From positions 3,534,001 to 3,598,000 of the forward strand of contig NZ_CP032229.1 in assembly GCF_004328625.1 (NCBI RefSeq): a stretch of 64,000 nucleotides of DNA, in the 5' to 3' direction. The notes beneath the pieces are model-generated. The model was not told the origin of the DNA, made no database searches, and saw nothing but the letters and a program-made list of their open reading frames with translations. Both the position numbers and the translations under genes were made by a program. This DNA is from Streptomyces seoulensis. GTDB taxonomy: Bacteria; Actinomycetota; Actinomycetes; Streptomycetales; Streptomycetaceae. The stretch's first letter is position 1, and every line of letters begins with the position of its first letter. Below are positions 26,533-34,821 of this stretch, one piece after another.

Positions 26533-26698
26533 CTAGGGGGTGTCTTGTCGATCACGCCGGGCTCGCGGCGTCTGGTGCCGCACCTCGCCGCGTTGTCGTC
26601 GGTCCCCGATGCTCCGCATCGACTCCCTCCTCCGCCTTGCGATGCACGGCACCAGACGCCGCTCCCTGATCCGGCCTGATCGACTAGACACCCCCTAG
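26533..26698. mobile_element. MITE-like non-autonomous element, complete copy
   Basis: A 166-bp segment running from CTAGGGGGTGTCT to AGACACCCCCTAG. Its terminal inverted repeats (about 27 bp from each end) agree at roughly 25 positions. It has no coding capacity. An internal block (26600-26662) recurs at 29636-29699. CTAG/TA at both ends suggests insertion at a TA or CTAG target, as for IS5- or IS630-type transposases (inference). The right end supplies the TAG stop codon of the neighbouring membrane-protein gene. Confidence 0.75.
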
Positions 26699-26994
26699 GC
26701 CCGCTCGTCCTCGGGGTCGCGGCGGGCCGCGGAGAGGGTCCAGGCCAGGTTGCCGACCGCCGCGCCGGCCGCGACCACCGCGACGATGACCCCGCCGGTG
26801 GTCAGACCGTCGCTGAACAGGTGCGGGCGCTGGTCGAGGGTGTGCAGGCCGAAGCCGCACAGCTCGTAGACGCCGACGGCCGCGATGGCCAGGCTCACGA
26901 AGAGCAGGGTCAGGGTGGGTTTCAGGTCCGGCACATCGCCGACCGGCGTCGACGCGGTCCCCGCCGGTTCGGTCTCGGCTCGTGTCTGGTGCAT
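26695..26994 (-). CDS. Small two-helix membrane protein
   Basis: A 99-residue protein with a polar N-terminus, two membrane spans (LTLLFVSLAIAAVGVYELCG and GGVIVAVVAAGAAVGNLAW) and a short charged tail (AARRDPEDERA). No family recognised. ATG 26994 has GGGGAG six bases upstream. Its TAG stop lies inside the terminal repeat of the MITE-like element, so insertion occurred at, or created, the gene end. A perfect 15-bp palindrome 43 bp upstream suggests dedicated regulation. Confidence 0.6.
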   Translation of the reverse strand: MHQTRAETEPAGTASTPVGDVPDLKPTLTLLFVSLAIAAVGVYELCGFGLHTLDQRPHLFSDGLTTGGVIVAVVAAGAAVGNLAWTLSAARRDPEDERA

Positions 26995-27036
26995 GTCTCC
27001 CCGATGAACTGGCTTGTGGCTGGGGGCGGTTGGAAA

Positions 27037-27051
27037 CCTACGATACGTAGG
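27037..27051. promoter_or_regulatory. Operator-like perfect palindrome CCTACG-ATA-CGTAGG
   Basis: A 15-bp perfect inverted repeat in an AT-richer patch, centred about 50 bp upstream of the small membrane-protein gene (minus strand). The shape (6-bp arms, 3-bp centre) is typical of TetR- or PadR-type operators. The regulator is not evident in the window. Confidence 0.5.
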
Positions 27052-27201
27052 CACGGCCCGGTGCGGGCGTGATTGCCGTGCGGTTGCTCCCTGGGTGTGG
27101 ACAACGACGGCCGGCCCCTCCGGGCGACGGCTCTGGCGTCCGGACTGGCGAGCGAGGCCGTATACGGCCCCTTTGCTCATGGCTCCATCATGGCCGACGG
27201 C

Positions 27202-27684
27202 TCAGTGCCGCAGCGCCGTCCCCACGTCGACCCGTATGTCGCCGGACAGCTCGCGATGGCTGCGGGCGGTGGCCCGGCCGGTCGCCCCGGCCGCGACGTC
27301 ATCGATGTTCACGATCACCGTGTCCTGCAGATCGCCCTTGCCGTCACGGAAGTTGACCTGCACGGTGAAGGACTTCTTCTCGCCGGTGGTGTTCTTCGCC
27401 GACACCTCGGCCGTGGGCACGCCGTCCATGCCGGTGGTGACGTTTCCCACCGAAACGTCCTTCTTGGCGTCCACCCCGCCCTTGACCTGATCCAGCTTCC
27501 GCCTGGCCTCCGCCGTGGCCGAGGCCACGGTGCCGGAGGCGCGCGAGGCGAGGGAGGAGGCGGCCGAGGCGGCCTTGCTGGCCTGGCCGGAGGGGCTGTT
27601 GCCGTCCGAGCAGCCGGTCACCGCGATCCCGAGCGCCACCATCAGCGCCGTACCCGCCGCCCGCCGTGTCCCGCACCCAGCCAT
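27202..27684 (-). CDS. Lipoprotein with a C-terminal FxLYD-like beta domain
   Basis: A 160-residue lipoprotein with lipobox in ALGIAVTGCSDG near 20-31. An Ala/Ser-rich helical stretch follows (about 35-75, SKAASAASSLASRASG), then a beta domain beginning VSVGNVTTGMDGVPTAEVSA and continuing KSFTVQVNFRDGKGD, characteristic of extracellular FxLYD-type folds. ATG 27684 has GGGAGG upstream. It is divergent from the large membrane protein at 27859. Function unknown. Confidence 0.65.
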   Translation of the reverse strand: MAGCGTRRAAGTALMVALGIAVTGCSDGNSPSGQASKAASAASSLASRASGTVASATAEARRKLDQVKGGVDAKKDVSVGNVTTGMDGVPTAEVSAKNTTGEKKSFTVQVNFRDGKGDLQDTVIVNIDDVAAGATGRATARSHRELSGDIRVDVGTALRH

Positions 27685-27858
27685 GCCAGCCTCCCGAATT
27701 CGGCTCCGCTGCCCCCAGTGAAGGGGCGCGCCCCGCCGTCCGCACGCCGGGTGCGGCAGGCGTGGGGCGGGCGCACCTGAACGGCCCACCGCCGCTCGCG
27801 TACGCGCGTGGCCCGGGATGTGCTGCTGCCAAGGGAATCGCGACGGAGGTGGATCGGC

Positions 27859-29118
27859 ATGGCGGATCGGGACCCGGACGACGACCTGGCCCGGCTGCGG
27901 GAGCGGGTCGACGCGCTGGAGTCCCGCCCGGCGCCGGTACGGCACCGCACCCGCTCGGTGTGCGCGGCCGTGCTGATCGTCCTCGGCTGCCTGCTCGCGC
28001 CGCTGGCCCTGGTCGCCACCTGGACGGCCGACCTCGCGGACGACACCGACCGCTATGTCGCCACCGTCGCGCCCCTCGCCCGCGACTCCGCCGTGCAGGA
28101 CGCCGCCGCCGACCGGATCACCGACGAGCTGATGCGGTACCTGAACCTGTCCGACCTGCTGAAGGACGCCGCCCCCGCCGACCGGCCCGGACTGGAGAAG
28201 GCCCTCGGCGCGCTCGGGGGCTCACTCGACGACGCGGTGTCCGGGTTCGTCCGGAAGAAGGCCCGCGAGGTCGTCGCCTCCGAGACCTTCGCCCGCTTCT
28301 GGACCGACGCCAACCGGCGGCTCCACACCACGGTGGACAAGGCGCTGACCGGCAGCGGCGGGGGAGCGGTACGGATCGAGGGCGACGCGGTGACGGTCGA
28401 TCTGGCCCCCGTCATCGAACAGGTCAAGACCCGGCTGGTGGACGCCGGTCTGAAACCCGCGGCGAAGATCCCGGACGTGCACACGGACTTCACGGTCCTG
28501 CGCACCGAGAAGGTCGCCGACCTCCAGACGTACTTCCGGCTGCTGCAACTGGCGGGCGTCTGGCTGCCGGTGATCGCCGCCCTGCTCCTCGCGGGCGGGG
28601 TCCTGCTCGCCGTACGCCGTCGCCGCGCCCTGGTCGCGGCGGCCCTCGGCTTCGCCGTCACCGCCCTGCTCCTCGGCCTCGGCCTGACTGTCTTCCGCGC
28701 CTTCTATCTGGACGCCCTGCCGGCCTCGGTGTCCCAGCCCGCCGCCGGCGCGGTCTACGACACCCTGACCCGCTTCCTGCGCACGGCGGTACGGGCGGTC
28801 GTCGCCCTCGGTGTCGTCCTCGCGCTGGCCGCCTGGCTCAGCGGTCCCGGCCGCCGCGCCTCGGCCGTCCGCCAGATCTGGCACGCGGGCATCGGCGCCG
28901 CCCGCACCCAGACCGACCGCCTCGGCCTGCGCACCGGCCCGGTGGGCCCCTTCGTCCACCGCCACCGGGTGTGGATCGGCTGGCTCCTGGTGGCGGGGGC
29001 GGTGGTGGCGTTCGTGCTGTGGCCGCATCCGACGGGGTGGGTGGTGGTCGGGATCGCGCTGGCGCTGCTCTTCGCGTTGGCGGTGGTGGACTTCGTGGGG
29101 GAGGAGCGGGCGGCCTGA
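27859..29118 (+). CDS. Conserved actinomycete multi-span membrane protein
   Basis: A 419-residue protein. An N-terminal coiled segment (DDDLARLRERVDALES) precedes TM1 (AAVLIVLGCLLAPLALVATW). A large extracytoplasmic domain (about 60-230) follows, with YVATVAPLARDSAVQDAAADR and VRRLHTTVDKAL-like helices. Then come four to five C-terminal spans, including LAGVWLPVIAALLLAGGVLL. The start ATG 27859 follows GGAGGTGG. I recognise the architecture from other Streptomyces genomes but know no function. The decayed SDR gene lies immediately after its stop on the other strand. Confidence 0.65.
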   Translation: MADRDPDDDLARLRERVDALESRPAPVRHRTRSVCAAVLIVLGCLLAPLALVATWTADLADDTDRYVATVAPLARDSAVQDAAADRITDELMRYLNLSDLLKDAAPADRPGLEKALGALGGSLDDAVSGFVRKKAREVVASETFARFWTDANRRLHTTVDKALTGSGGGAVRIEGDAVTVDLAPVIEQVKTRLVDAGLKPAAKIPDVHTDFTVLRTEKVADLQTYFRLLQLAGVWLPVIAALLLAGGVLLAVRRRRALVAAALGFAVTALLLGLGLTVFRAFYLDALPASVSQPAAGAVYDTLTRFLRTAVRAVVALGVVLALAAWLSGPGRRASAVRQIWHAGIGAARTQTDRLGLRTGPVGPFVHRHRVWIGWLLVAGAVVAFVLWPHPTGWVVVGIALALLFALAVVDFVGEERAA

Positions 29119-29122
29119 GCCG

Positions 29123-29638
29123 TCAGACGGTGTTGCGGCCGCCGTCCACGTCGAGCGTGGCGCCGGGTGATGCAGCCGGAGCGGTCGGAGGCGAGGAAGC
29201 CGACCAGCTCGGCGATCTCCTCGGGCTCCGCGACCCGGCCCAGCGGAGAGGCGGCGGCGATCTGCTCGACCGCCTCCGGGTCGCCCATCGCCGTCCGTAC
29301 CGGTCCCGGCGCGACAGTGTTCACCCGCACCCCGCGCCCGCCGAACTCGGCGGCTCACGCCCGGGTCAGCGCGTGCAGCGCGGCCTTGCTGGCGCTATAG
29401 GCGGCGGCGCCGGACATACCCAGGTCGGCGGCGATGCTGCCGATGTTGACGATCGCGCCGTTCTTGTTCTCCAGCATGGCCGGCACGAAGGCGGCGACCA
29501 GCAGGAAGGGGGCGCGCACATTGGTCGCCCAGGTGGCTTCCAGATCCTTTGGCGCATAGGTCTCGGTGGGCGCCCACAGGGCGAACCCGGCGTTGTTGAC
29601 GAGGATGTCGATGTCCCCGGCCTCCTGGCGCAGCGCGG
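29123..29638 (-). pseudogene. Decayed short-chain dehydrogenase, 5' end lost
   Basis: Reading the minus strand, an SDR sequence begins inside the fold (DIDILVNNAGFALWAP) and runs through NGAIVNIGSIAADLG and the intact catalytic YSASKAALHAL. It hits a TGA at 29355-29357 where a Trp is expected (TRA-stop-AAEFG), resumes (VRVNTVAPGPVRT), then loses frame near 29165 because an extra C turns ITG into ITR. The out-of-frame tail still spells GATLDVDGGRNTV before a stop at 29123. The cofactor-binding N-terminus is missing and replaced by MITE-like sequence. Three independent lesions make it a clear pseudogene. Confidence 0.88.
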
Positions 29639-29747
29639 TCCCCGATGCTCAGCATCGACTCCCTCCTCCGCCTTGCGAGCGCACGCACCAGACGCCGCGA
29701 GCCCTGCCCTCCGGGCAGACGGCGCCACTTTCCGGACACGGCCTAGG
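29636..29747. mobile_element. MITE-like remnant sharing a block with the 26.5-kb element
   Basis: Bases 29636-29699 repeat, with few differences, the internal block at 26600-26662 (shared CTCCCTCCTCCGCCTTGCGA core, then ACCAGACGCCGC). The right end ends in ...CCGGACACGGCCTAG, which differs from the other copy's end but shares the terminal CTAG. The left terminal repeat is absent, so the element was truncated together with the 5' end of the SDR gene. Its right boundary lies 3 bp before the next gene's stop. Confidence 0.7.
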
Positions 29748-29750
29748 GGA

Positions 29751-30182
29751 TCAGGGCCAGACGAGGCAGTACGGCTGGTGCCCAGCCTCGTGCAGGCGGT
29801 GGCTGAAGTCCTGCCATTCGTGCAGGAGTTGGTAGACGTTGAAGGCGTCGCGGGGGCCGCCGCGGTCCGGGACGGTGGACCAGATGAAGGCGGCGGCGCC
29901 GACAGCTTCCTCGCCTATGTCGCGGAGGGGGTCGACGACGGTCATGGGGAGCTTGACGACGGCGTAGTCGGGGTGGAGGACGACGAGTTCGAGCGGCGGG
30001 ACCTTGTGCAGGGGGACGCCCTCGATGCCGGTCAGCACCATCGCGGCCATCGTCTCCGGCTTGATCTTGGTGAACATGCCGTTCATGCCCAGCTCGTCGC
30101 CGCCGAGTTCCTCGGGACGCATCGAGATGGGGACGCGGGCGGCGGTCGCGCCGTCCGGCGCACCGAAGTATTTGTACGTCAC
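29751..30182 (-). CDS. Hypothetical protein
   Basis: A 143-residue soluble protein without signal or membrane segment. Recognisable stretches are RVPISMRPEELGGDELG, MFTKIKPETMAAMVLTGIEG and a C-terminal Trp/His-rich block (LLHEWQDFSHRLHEAGHQPY). I cannot assign a family. GTG 30182 begins the ordered sequence; codons upstream are Arg-rich low complexity and include the 15-bp repeats, so they are probably not translated. Base composition is slightly less GC than neighbours. The stop sits next to the MITE remnant. Confidence 0.5.
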   Translation of the reverse strand: MTYKYFGAPDGATAARVPISMRPEELGGDELGMNGMFTKIKPETMAAMVLTGIEGVPLHKVPPLELVVLHPDYAVVKLPMTVVDPLRDIGEEAVGAAAFIWSTVPDRGGPRDAFNVYQLLHEWQDFSHRLHEAGHQPYCLVWP

Positions 30183-30265
30183 CCCCACCCGACCACCATT
30201 TCTGCTCCCCGCCCCGAGGCGGGCGGTCCGGTCGCCCGGCTCGGGCTCACTCGGTAGACCCTGTG

Positions 30266-30310
30266 CCTGTCGTGCGTCGGCCTGTCGTGCGTCGGCCTGT
30301 CGTGTCTCGG
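30266..30310. repeat. Three tandem copies of a 15-bp unit
   Basis: CCTGTCGTGCGTCGG is repeated at 30266, 30281 and, with two changes, 30296. It lies in the gene-poor stretch 30183-30742 (560 bp), upstream of the divergent hypothetical gene and hemL. Apart from this repeat and the presumed hemL promoter near its right end, I see no gene there; short open frames on the minus strand read as Arg-rich low complexity. Confidence 0.7.
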
Positions 30311-30742
30311 TCGCTTCCTCCGCCTCGCGCCGGTGCCTTCCCCGCCGGGCTCGCCGAGGACCCAGGTCGTCAGTCCCCTCGCCCAGTCCGCCACCGCGAT
30401 GCATATCTCCACCCGAGTGCTGTTCTAGGACGCGTGGCCCCCGCCGCGCAACCCGATCATCGTGTCAGTGACCTCCCCCACGGCCGCCCGCCGAAACGTG
30501 CGGTGAAACCGAAGTCCGCAGGATCTTCCCGGTCTCAGATCACTACGTGCCGCGGAGGTGTGTGTATCAGGTGTCAGTCTCGCAGATCGTGAAAGACCGG
30601 CCAGGAAGGTCGGCCGGATCGGCTCCATGACAGCGCCCGCGCGGGCCCGGACGGGGCACGGCTCCGCCCGCCCGGCCGCTCCGCCTACCCTGAGGGGGTC
30701 AGCCGCCCACCGGAGTCCGAGAAGTCGGAGAAGCCGCACGTC

Positions 30743-32059
30743 ATGAGCGAAACGCCCTACCCCTACGAAGCGCCCGCCTCGCAGGCGCTCTTCGACCGCG
30801 CCTCCGAGGTCACGCCGGGTGGCGTGAATTCGCCGGTGCGCGCCTTCCGCGCGGTCGGCGGCACGCCCCGGTTCATGGTCTCGGGCAGCGGGCCGTACCT
30901 GACCGACGCCGACGGGCGGGAGTACGTCGACCTGGTGTGCTCCTGGGGTCCGATGATCCTGGGTCACTCGCACCCCGAGGTCATCGCCGCCGTCCAGGAG
31001 GCGGTCGCGCGCGGCACCTCCTTCGGCACGCCGGGTGAGGGCGAGGTCGCGCTCGCCGAGGAGATCGTCGCCCGTGTCGAGCCGGTCGAGCAGGTCCGGC
31101 TGGTCAGCAGCGGCACCGAGGCGACCATGTCGGCGATCCGGCTGGCCCGGGGCTTCACCCGGCGGTCCAAGGTGATCAAGTTCGCCGGCTGCTACCACGG
31201 CCACGTCGACTCCCTGCTGGCCGCCGCGGGCTCGGGCCTCGCCACCTTCGCGCTCCCCGACACCCCCGGTGTCACCGGCGCGCAGGCGGGCGACACCATC
31301 GTGCTGCCGTACAACGACCTGGAGGCCGTGCAGGAGGCGTTCCACCGGCACCCCGGCGAGATCGCCTGCGTGATCACCGAGGCGTCGCCCGGCAACATGG
31401 GCGTGGTCCCGCCGGAGCCCGGTTTCAACCAGGGCCTGAAGGACGCCTGCGCCAAGAACGGCGCGCTGTACATCTCCGACGAGGTGATGACCGGCTTCCG
31501 CACGAGCCGCGCCGGCTGGTACGGCGTCGACGGCGTGAAGCCCGACCTGATGACCTTCGGCAAGGTGATGGGCGGCGGCTTCCCCGCGGCCGCGTTCGGC
31601 GGGCGCGCCGACGTCATGGCGCACCTCGCCCCGGCGGGCCCGGTCTACCAGGCGGGCACCCTCTCCGGTAACCCGGTCGCCACCGCCGCCGGTCTCGCCC
31701 AGCTCCGGCTGCTGGACGACGCGGCGTACGACAAGGTCGACGCGGTCTCCGCGCAGATCCAGGCGCTGGTCACCGAGGCGCTCACCAAGGAGGGCGTGGC
31801 GCACCGGCTGCAGCACGCCTCCAACATGTTCTCGGTGTTCTTCACCGACCGGCAGGTGCGCACCTACGAGGACGCCAAGCGGCAGGAGTCGTTCCGCTTC
31901 ACCGCGTTCTTCCACTCGCTGCTGGCGAACGGCGTGTACCTGCCGCCGTCGTCCTTCGAGTCCTGGTTCGTGTCCACGGCCCACGACGAGCGGGCCATCC
32001 AGAAGATCGCCGACGCCCTCCCGGCGGCGGCCCGAGCCGCCGCGGAGGCGACCGCGTGA
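30743..32059 (+). CDS. hemL: Glutamate-1-semialdehyde 2,1-aminomutase
   Basis: A 438-residue PLP enzyme converting glutamate-1-semialdehyde from HemA into 5-aminolevulinate. PLP is held by Lys274 in [29 protein letters not shown] (123-137), CYHGHVDS (150-157) and SDEVMTGFR (245-253) are family landmarks. The length is normal. It is followed, with a 4-bp overlap, by the histidine phosphatase gene. Together with hemACD and hemB it completes the enzymes from glutamyl-tRNA to uroporphyrinogen III within the window. Confidence 0.97.
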   Translation: MSETPYPYEAPASQALFDRASEVTPGGVNSPVRAFRAVGGTPRFMVSGSGPYLTDADGREYVDLVCSWGPMILGHSHPEVIAAVQEAVARGTSFGTPGEGEVALAEEIVARVEPVEQVRLVSSGTEATMSAIRLARGFTRRSKVIKFAGCYHGHVDSLLAAAGSGLATFALPDTPGVTGAQAGDTIVLPYNDLEAVQEAFHRHPGEIACVITEASPGNMGVVPPEPGFNQGLKDACAKNGALYISDEVMTGFRTSRAGWYGVDGVKPDLMTFGKVMGGGFPAAAFGGRADVMAHLAPAGPVYQAGTLSGNPVATAAGLAQLRLLDDAAYDKVDAVSAQIQALVTEALTKEGVAHRLQHASNMFSVFFTDRQVRTYEDAKRQESFRFTAFFHSLLANGVYLPPSSFESWFVSTAHDERAIQKIADALPAAARAAAEATA

Positions 32060-32766
32060 CCACCCCCGAGAACCACACCGGTGAGAAGGACGTCACCGTC
32101 GTCCACCTGATGCGCCACGGCGAGGTGCACAACCCCGACGGCCTGCTGTACGGACGGCTGCCCGGCTACCACCTCTCCGAGCTGGGCCGGAAGATGGCCG
32201 AGCGGGTCGCCGAGCACCTGGCCCCGCGCGACATCACCCAGGTGATCGCCTCCCCGCTGGAGCGGGCGCAGGAGACGGCCACCCCGATCGCCAAGGCGCA
32301 CGGGCTCGACCTCGGCACCGACGCCCGGCTGATCGAGGCCGACAACGTCTTCCAGGGCAAGACCTTCGGGGTCGGGGACGGCGCGCTGCGCAACCCGGAC
32401 AACTGGAAGCACCTGGTCAACCCGTTCCGGCCGTCCTGGGGCGAGCCGTACGTCGACCAGGTGGTGCGGATGATGGGCGCGCTGAACGCGGCCAAGGACG
32501 CGGCGCGCGGGCACGAGGCGGTGCTGGTGAGCCATCAGCTCCCGATCTGGATCGTGCGCAGCTACGTCGAGCGCCGCCGGCTCTGGCACGACCCGCGCAA
32601 GCGGCAGTGCACCCTGGCCTCGCTGACGTCCTTCACCTACCTCGGTGACAAGATCGTGTCCGTCGGCTACAGCGAGCCCGCGATCGATCTGGTCCCGGCG
32701 CACCTGCGCGCGGGCGCCAAGCCGCAGAAGGGCGCCGAGGTACAGGGCAAGGCTTTCGGCGCCTGA
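32056..32766 (+). CDS. Histidine phosphatase family protein (phosphoglycerate mutase-like)
   Basis: A 236-residue member with RHG at 20-22 ([10 protein letters not shown]), which forms the phosphohistidine, a second arginine in SPLERAQET, and the second catalytic histidine in LVSHQLPIW near 158. Its GTG start overlaps the hemL stop, so expression is coupled to heme synthesis. Substrates in this family range from sugar phosphates to small phosphoesters and cannot be inferred. The hemL-phosphatase order, followed by cytochrome c maturation genes, is to my recollection conserved in Streptomyces. Confidence 0.9.
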   Translation: MTTPENHTGEKDVTVVHLMRHGEVHNPDGLLYGRLPGYHLSELGRKMAERVAEHLAPRDITQVIASPLERAQETATPIAKAHGLDLGTDARLIEADNVFQGKTFGVGDGALRNPDNWKHLVNPFRPSWGEPYVDQVVRMMGALNAAKDAARGHEAVLVSHQLPIWIVRSYVERRRLWHDPRKRQCTLASLTSFTYLGDKIVSVGYSEPAIDLVPAHLRAGAKPQKGAEVQGKAFGA

Positions 32767-32848
32767 ACCGGCTGTTTGAGGAACCTCCCCGTTCGTCACA
32801 TCATCTGACTGGATGAAAACCAGTGAGCGTGACGAATCGGGGAGCTTC

Positions 32849-34126
32849 ATGCAGACCATCACCCGGCGGGGAATACTCGGCCTCGGCGCGGGCGCGGCGG
32901 CGGCCGGACTCGTCGGCTGCGGTACTTCCGGCTCCGTGGACGGCGGCAAGCACCCCGGCGGTTCCGGCAAGCCCTCGCCCAGCGGCAGCACCCCCGTCAA
33001 GGCCCGCCCCATCGGCGACGGCTCCACCGCCTTCACCGGCAAGCAGCCCCACCAGCCCGCGCGTCCCCAGCCGCTGGAGCCGGGTCAGACCCCGCCGCAG
33101 TTCGTGGTGTTCTCCTGGGACGGCGCCGGCGAGGTCGGCAACGGCCTCTTCCCGCGCTTCCTGGACCTGGCCAAGGAGCACGGCGCGAGCATGACCTTCT
33201 TCCTCTCCGGGCTGTATCTGCTGCCCGAGTCGAAGAAGCGCCTCTACAACCCGCCGAACAACCCGCGCGGCGCCTCCGACATCGGCTACCTCACCGACGA
33301 GCACGTCAAGGCCACGCTGACCAACGTGCGCCGGGCCTGGCTCGAGGGCCACGAGATCGGCACCCACTTCAACGGCCACTTCTGCGGCGGCTCCGGCTCG
33401 GTCGGCAACTGGACGCCTTCCCAGTGGCGCAGCGAGATCGACCAGGCGAAGAAGTTCGTCAAGGAGTGGCGCACCAACACCGGCTGGACCGACCTGCCCG
33501 CGCTGCCCTTCGACTACGACAAGGAACTCGTCGGCGGCCGCACCCCCTGCCTGCTCGGCCAGGACAACCTGCTGCCCACCGCCCGCGAGCTGGGCTGGCG
33601 CTACGACGCCTCCTCGCCCGGCGGCCGCCAGATGTGGCCGGTCAAGCGCAAGGGCGTCTGGGACCTCCCGCTCCAGCAGGTGCCGTTCCCCGGACACTCC
33701 TTCGAGGTGCTGTCCATGGACTACAACATGCTGGCCAACCAGTCGGTCAACTCGACCAAGGCCCCCTCCTACAACTACCCGGCCTGGCGCAAGCAGTCGG
33801 CGCGGGCGTACATCAGCGGCTTCCAGCGCGCGTACGAGACCAATCGGGCGCCGTTGTTCATCGGCAACCACTTCGAGGAGTGGAACGGCGGGATCTACAT
33901 GGACTCCGTCGAGGAGGCGTTCAAGCACATCGCGCGCGAGAAGGAGAAGGGCGCCGACGTGCGGCTGGTCTCCTTCCGGCAGTTCACCGACTGGCTGGAC
34001 GTGCAGCGGCCGGAGGTGCTGGAGAAGCTGCGCACCCTGGAGGTCGGGCAGAAGCCGGCCGGGGGCTGGAAGACGTTCCTGGCCGAGTCGCGGGGCACCA
34101 AGAGCGCCAGCCCCGACGCCGCGTGA
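32849..34126 (+). CDS. Tat-type lipoprotein with polysaccharide deacetylase fold
   Basis: A 425-residue exported protein. The signal has twin arginines (TITRRGILGLGAGAAAAGL) and a lipobox ending in VGCGTSG, implying Tat export followed by lipidation. A Gly/Ser/Pro linker leads to a domain at about 85-390 resembling NodB-type deacetylases: FVVFSWDGAGEV (catalytic Asp in place of TFDDG), HEIGTHFNGHFC (metal-binding His) and FIGNHFEEWNGG near the end. The first motif has lost its second Asp, so activity may be altered. ATG 32849 follows GGGGAG. Confidence 0.82.
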   Translation: MQTITRRGILGLGAGAAAAGLVGCGTSGSVDGGKHPGGSGKPSPSGSTPVKARPIGDGSTAFTGKQPHQPARPQPLEPGQTPPQFVVFSWDGAGEVGNGLFPRFLDLAKEHGASMTFFLSGLYLLPESKKRLYNPPNNPRGASDIGYLTDEHVKATLTNVRRAWLEGHEIGTHFNGHFCGGSGSVGNWTPSQWRSEIDQAKKFVKEWRTNTGWTDLPALPFDYDKELVGGRTPCLLGQDNLLPTARELGWRYDASSPGGRQMWPVKRKGVWDLPLQQVPFPGHSFEVLSMDYNMLANQSVNSTKAPSYNYPAWRKQSARAYISGFQRAYETNRAPLFIGNHFEEWNGGIYMDSVEEAFKHIAREKEKGADVRLVSFRQFTDWLDVQRPEVLEKLRTLEVGQKPAGGWKTFLAESRGTKSASPDAA

Positions 34127-34161
34127 CGATACGTCCGTAATGTCCGGTGTAAATGCCCCCT

Positions 34162-34175
34162 GAAATGGACATTTC
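34162..34175. promoter_or_regulatory. Perfect palindrome GAAATG-GA-CATTTC upstream of the cytochrome c operon
   Basis: An AT-rich 14-bp inverted repeat 54 bp before the first gene of the resA-ccdA-resB-ccsB operon, where a promoter is expected. It is unlike a Rex or Crp site. A regulator that binds it is inferred but unnamed. Confidence 0.45.
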
Positions 34176-34229
34176 GGCCCGGTAGGGGGGCGGGCGAAAC
34201 CGCCGGAACCGCCATGCGAAACTTTTCAC

Positions 34230-34820
34230 ATGAGTACCCGTAGCCGCGCCGCCCTGCTCGGTGCCGTGGCCGCCGCCGCGGCCCTGACCCTGTCCGCGTG
34301 CGGCAGCGGCGGGACCTCCGGCGGTGGCGGCGACACCAACTTCGTCACCGGCCACAACGGCGTCGACACCGCGAAGAAGAGCGAGCGCGCCAAAGCCCCC
34401 GCCCTGTCCGGGAAGACGATCGACGGCAAGACCCTCGACGTCGCCGCGTACAAGGGCAAGGTCGTCGTCCTCAACGTCTGGGGCTCCTGGTGCGGACCGT
34501 GCCGGGAGGAGGCCAAGTACTTCTCCAAGGTCTCCAAGGCGTACCAGGACAAGGGCGTGCAGTTCGTCGGGATCAACACCCGCGACACCAGCACCACCCC
34601 GGCCCTCGCCTTCGAGAAGGCCAACGGGATCACGTACCCGAGCCTGTACGACCCGACCGGCAAGCTGATGCTCCGCTTCCCCAAGGGCACGCTCAACCCG
34701 CAGCTCATCCCGTCCACGCTGATCCTGGACCGGGACGGGAAGGTCGCCGCGCGGGCGCTGGAGGCGCTCGACGACACGGCCCTGCTGAAGATGCTCAAGC
34801 CGGTCCTCGCGGAGAAGTGA
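34230..34820 (+). CDS. TlpA/ResA-type thioredoxin-fold lipoprotein
   Basis: A 196-residue extracytoplasmic thiol oxidoreductase. Lipobox LSACGSG lies near residues 20-26; the redox motif is WCGPC in LNVWGSWCGPCREEAK near 90, with the cis-Pro region LIPSTLILDRDG. In System II cytochrome c maturation such proteins keep the haem-binding CXXCH of apocytochrome reduced, receiving electrons from CcdA. The ccdA gene begins 1 bp after its stop, then resB and ccsB, so the operon layout is complete. Confidence 0.92.
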   Translation: MSTRSRAALLGAVAAAAALTLSACGSGGTSGGGGDTNFVTGHNGVDTAKKSERAKAPALSGKTIDGKTLDVAAYKGKVVVLNVWGSWCGPCREEAKYFSKVSKAYQDKGVQFVGINTRDTSTTPALAFEKANGITYPSLYDPTGKLMLRFPKGTLNPQLIPSTLILDRDGKVAARALEALDDTALLKMLKPVLAEK

Positions 34821-34821
34821 C

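Noticed and set aside
30266..30310. CRISPR-like array
   Set aside because: Units are contiguous 15-mers without spacers and no cas gene is present.
30183..30412. An N-terminal extension of the hypothetical gene, or a separate small gene, upstream of 30182
   Set aside because: The sequence is Arg-rich with 15-bp tandem repeats read as ADARQ or related peptides, with no family likeness and no good ribosome site.
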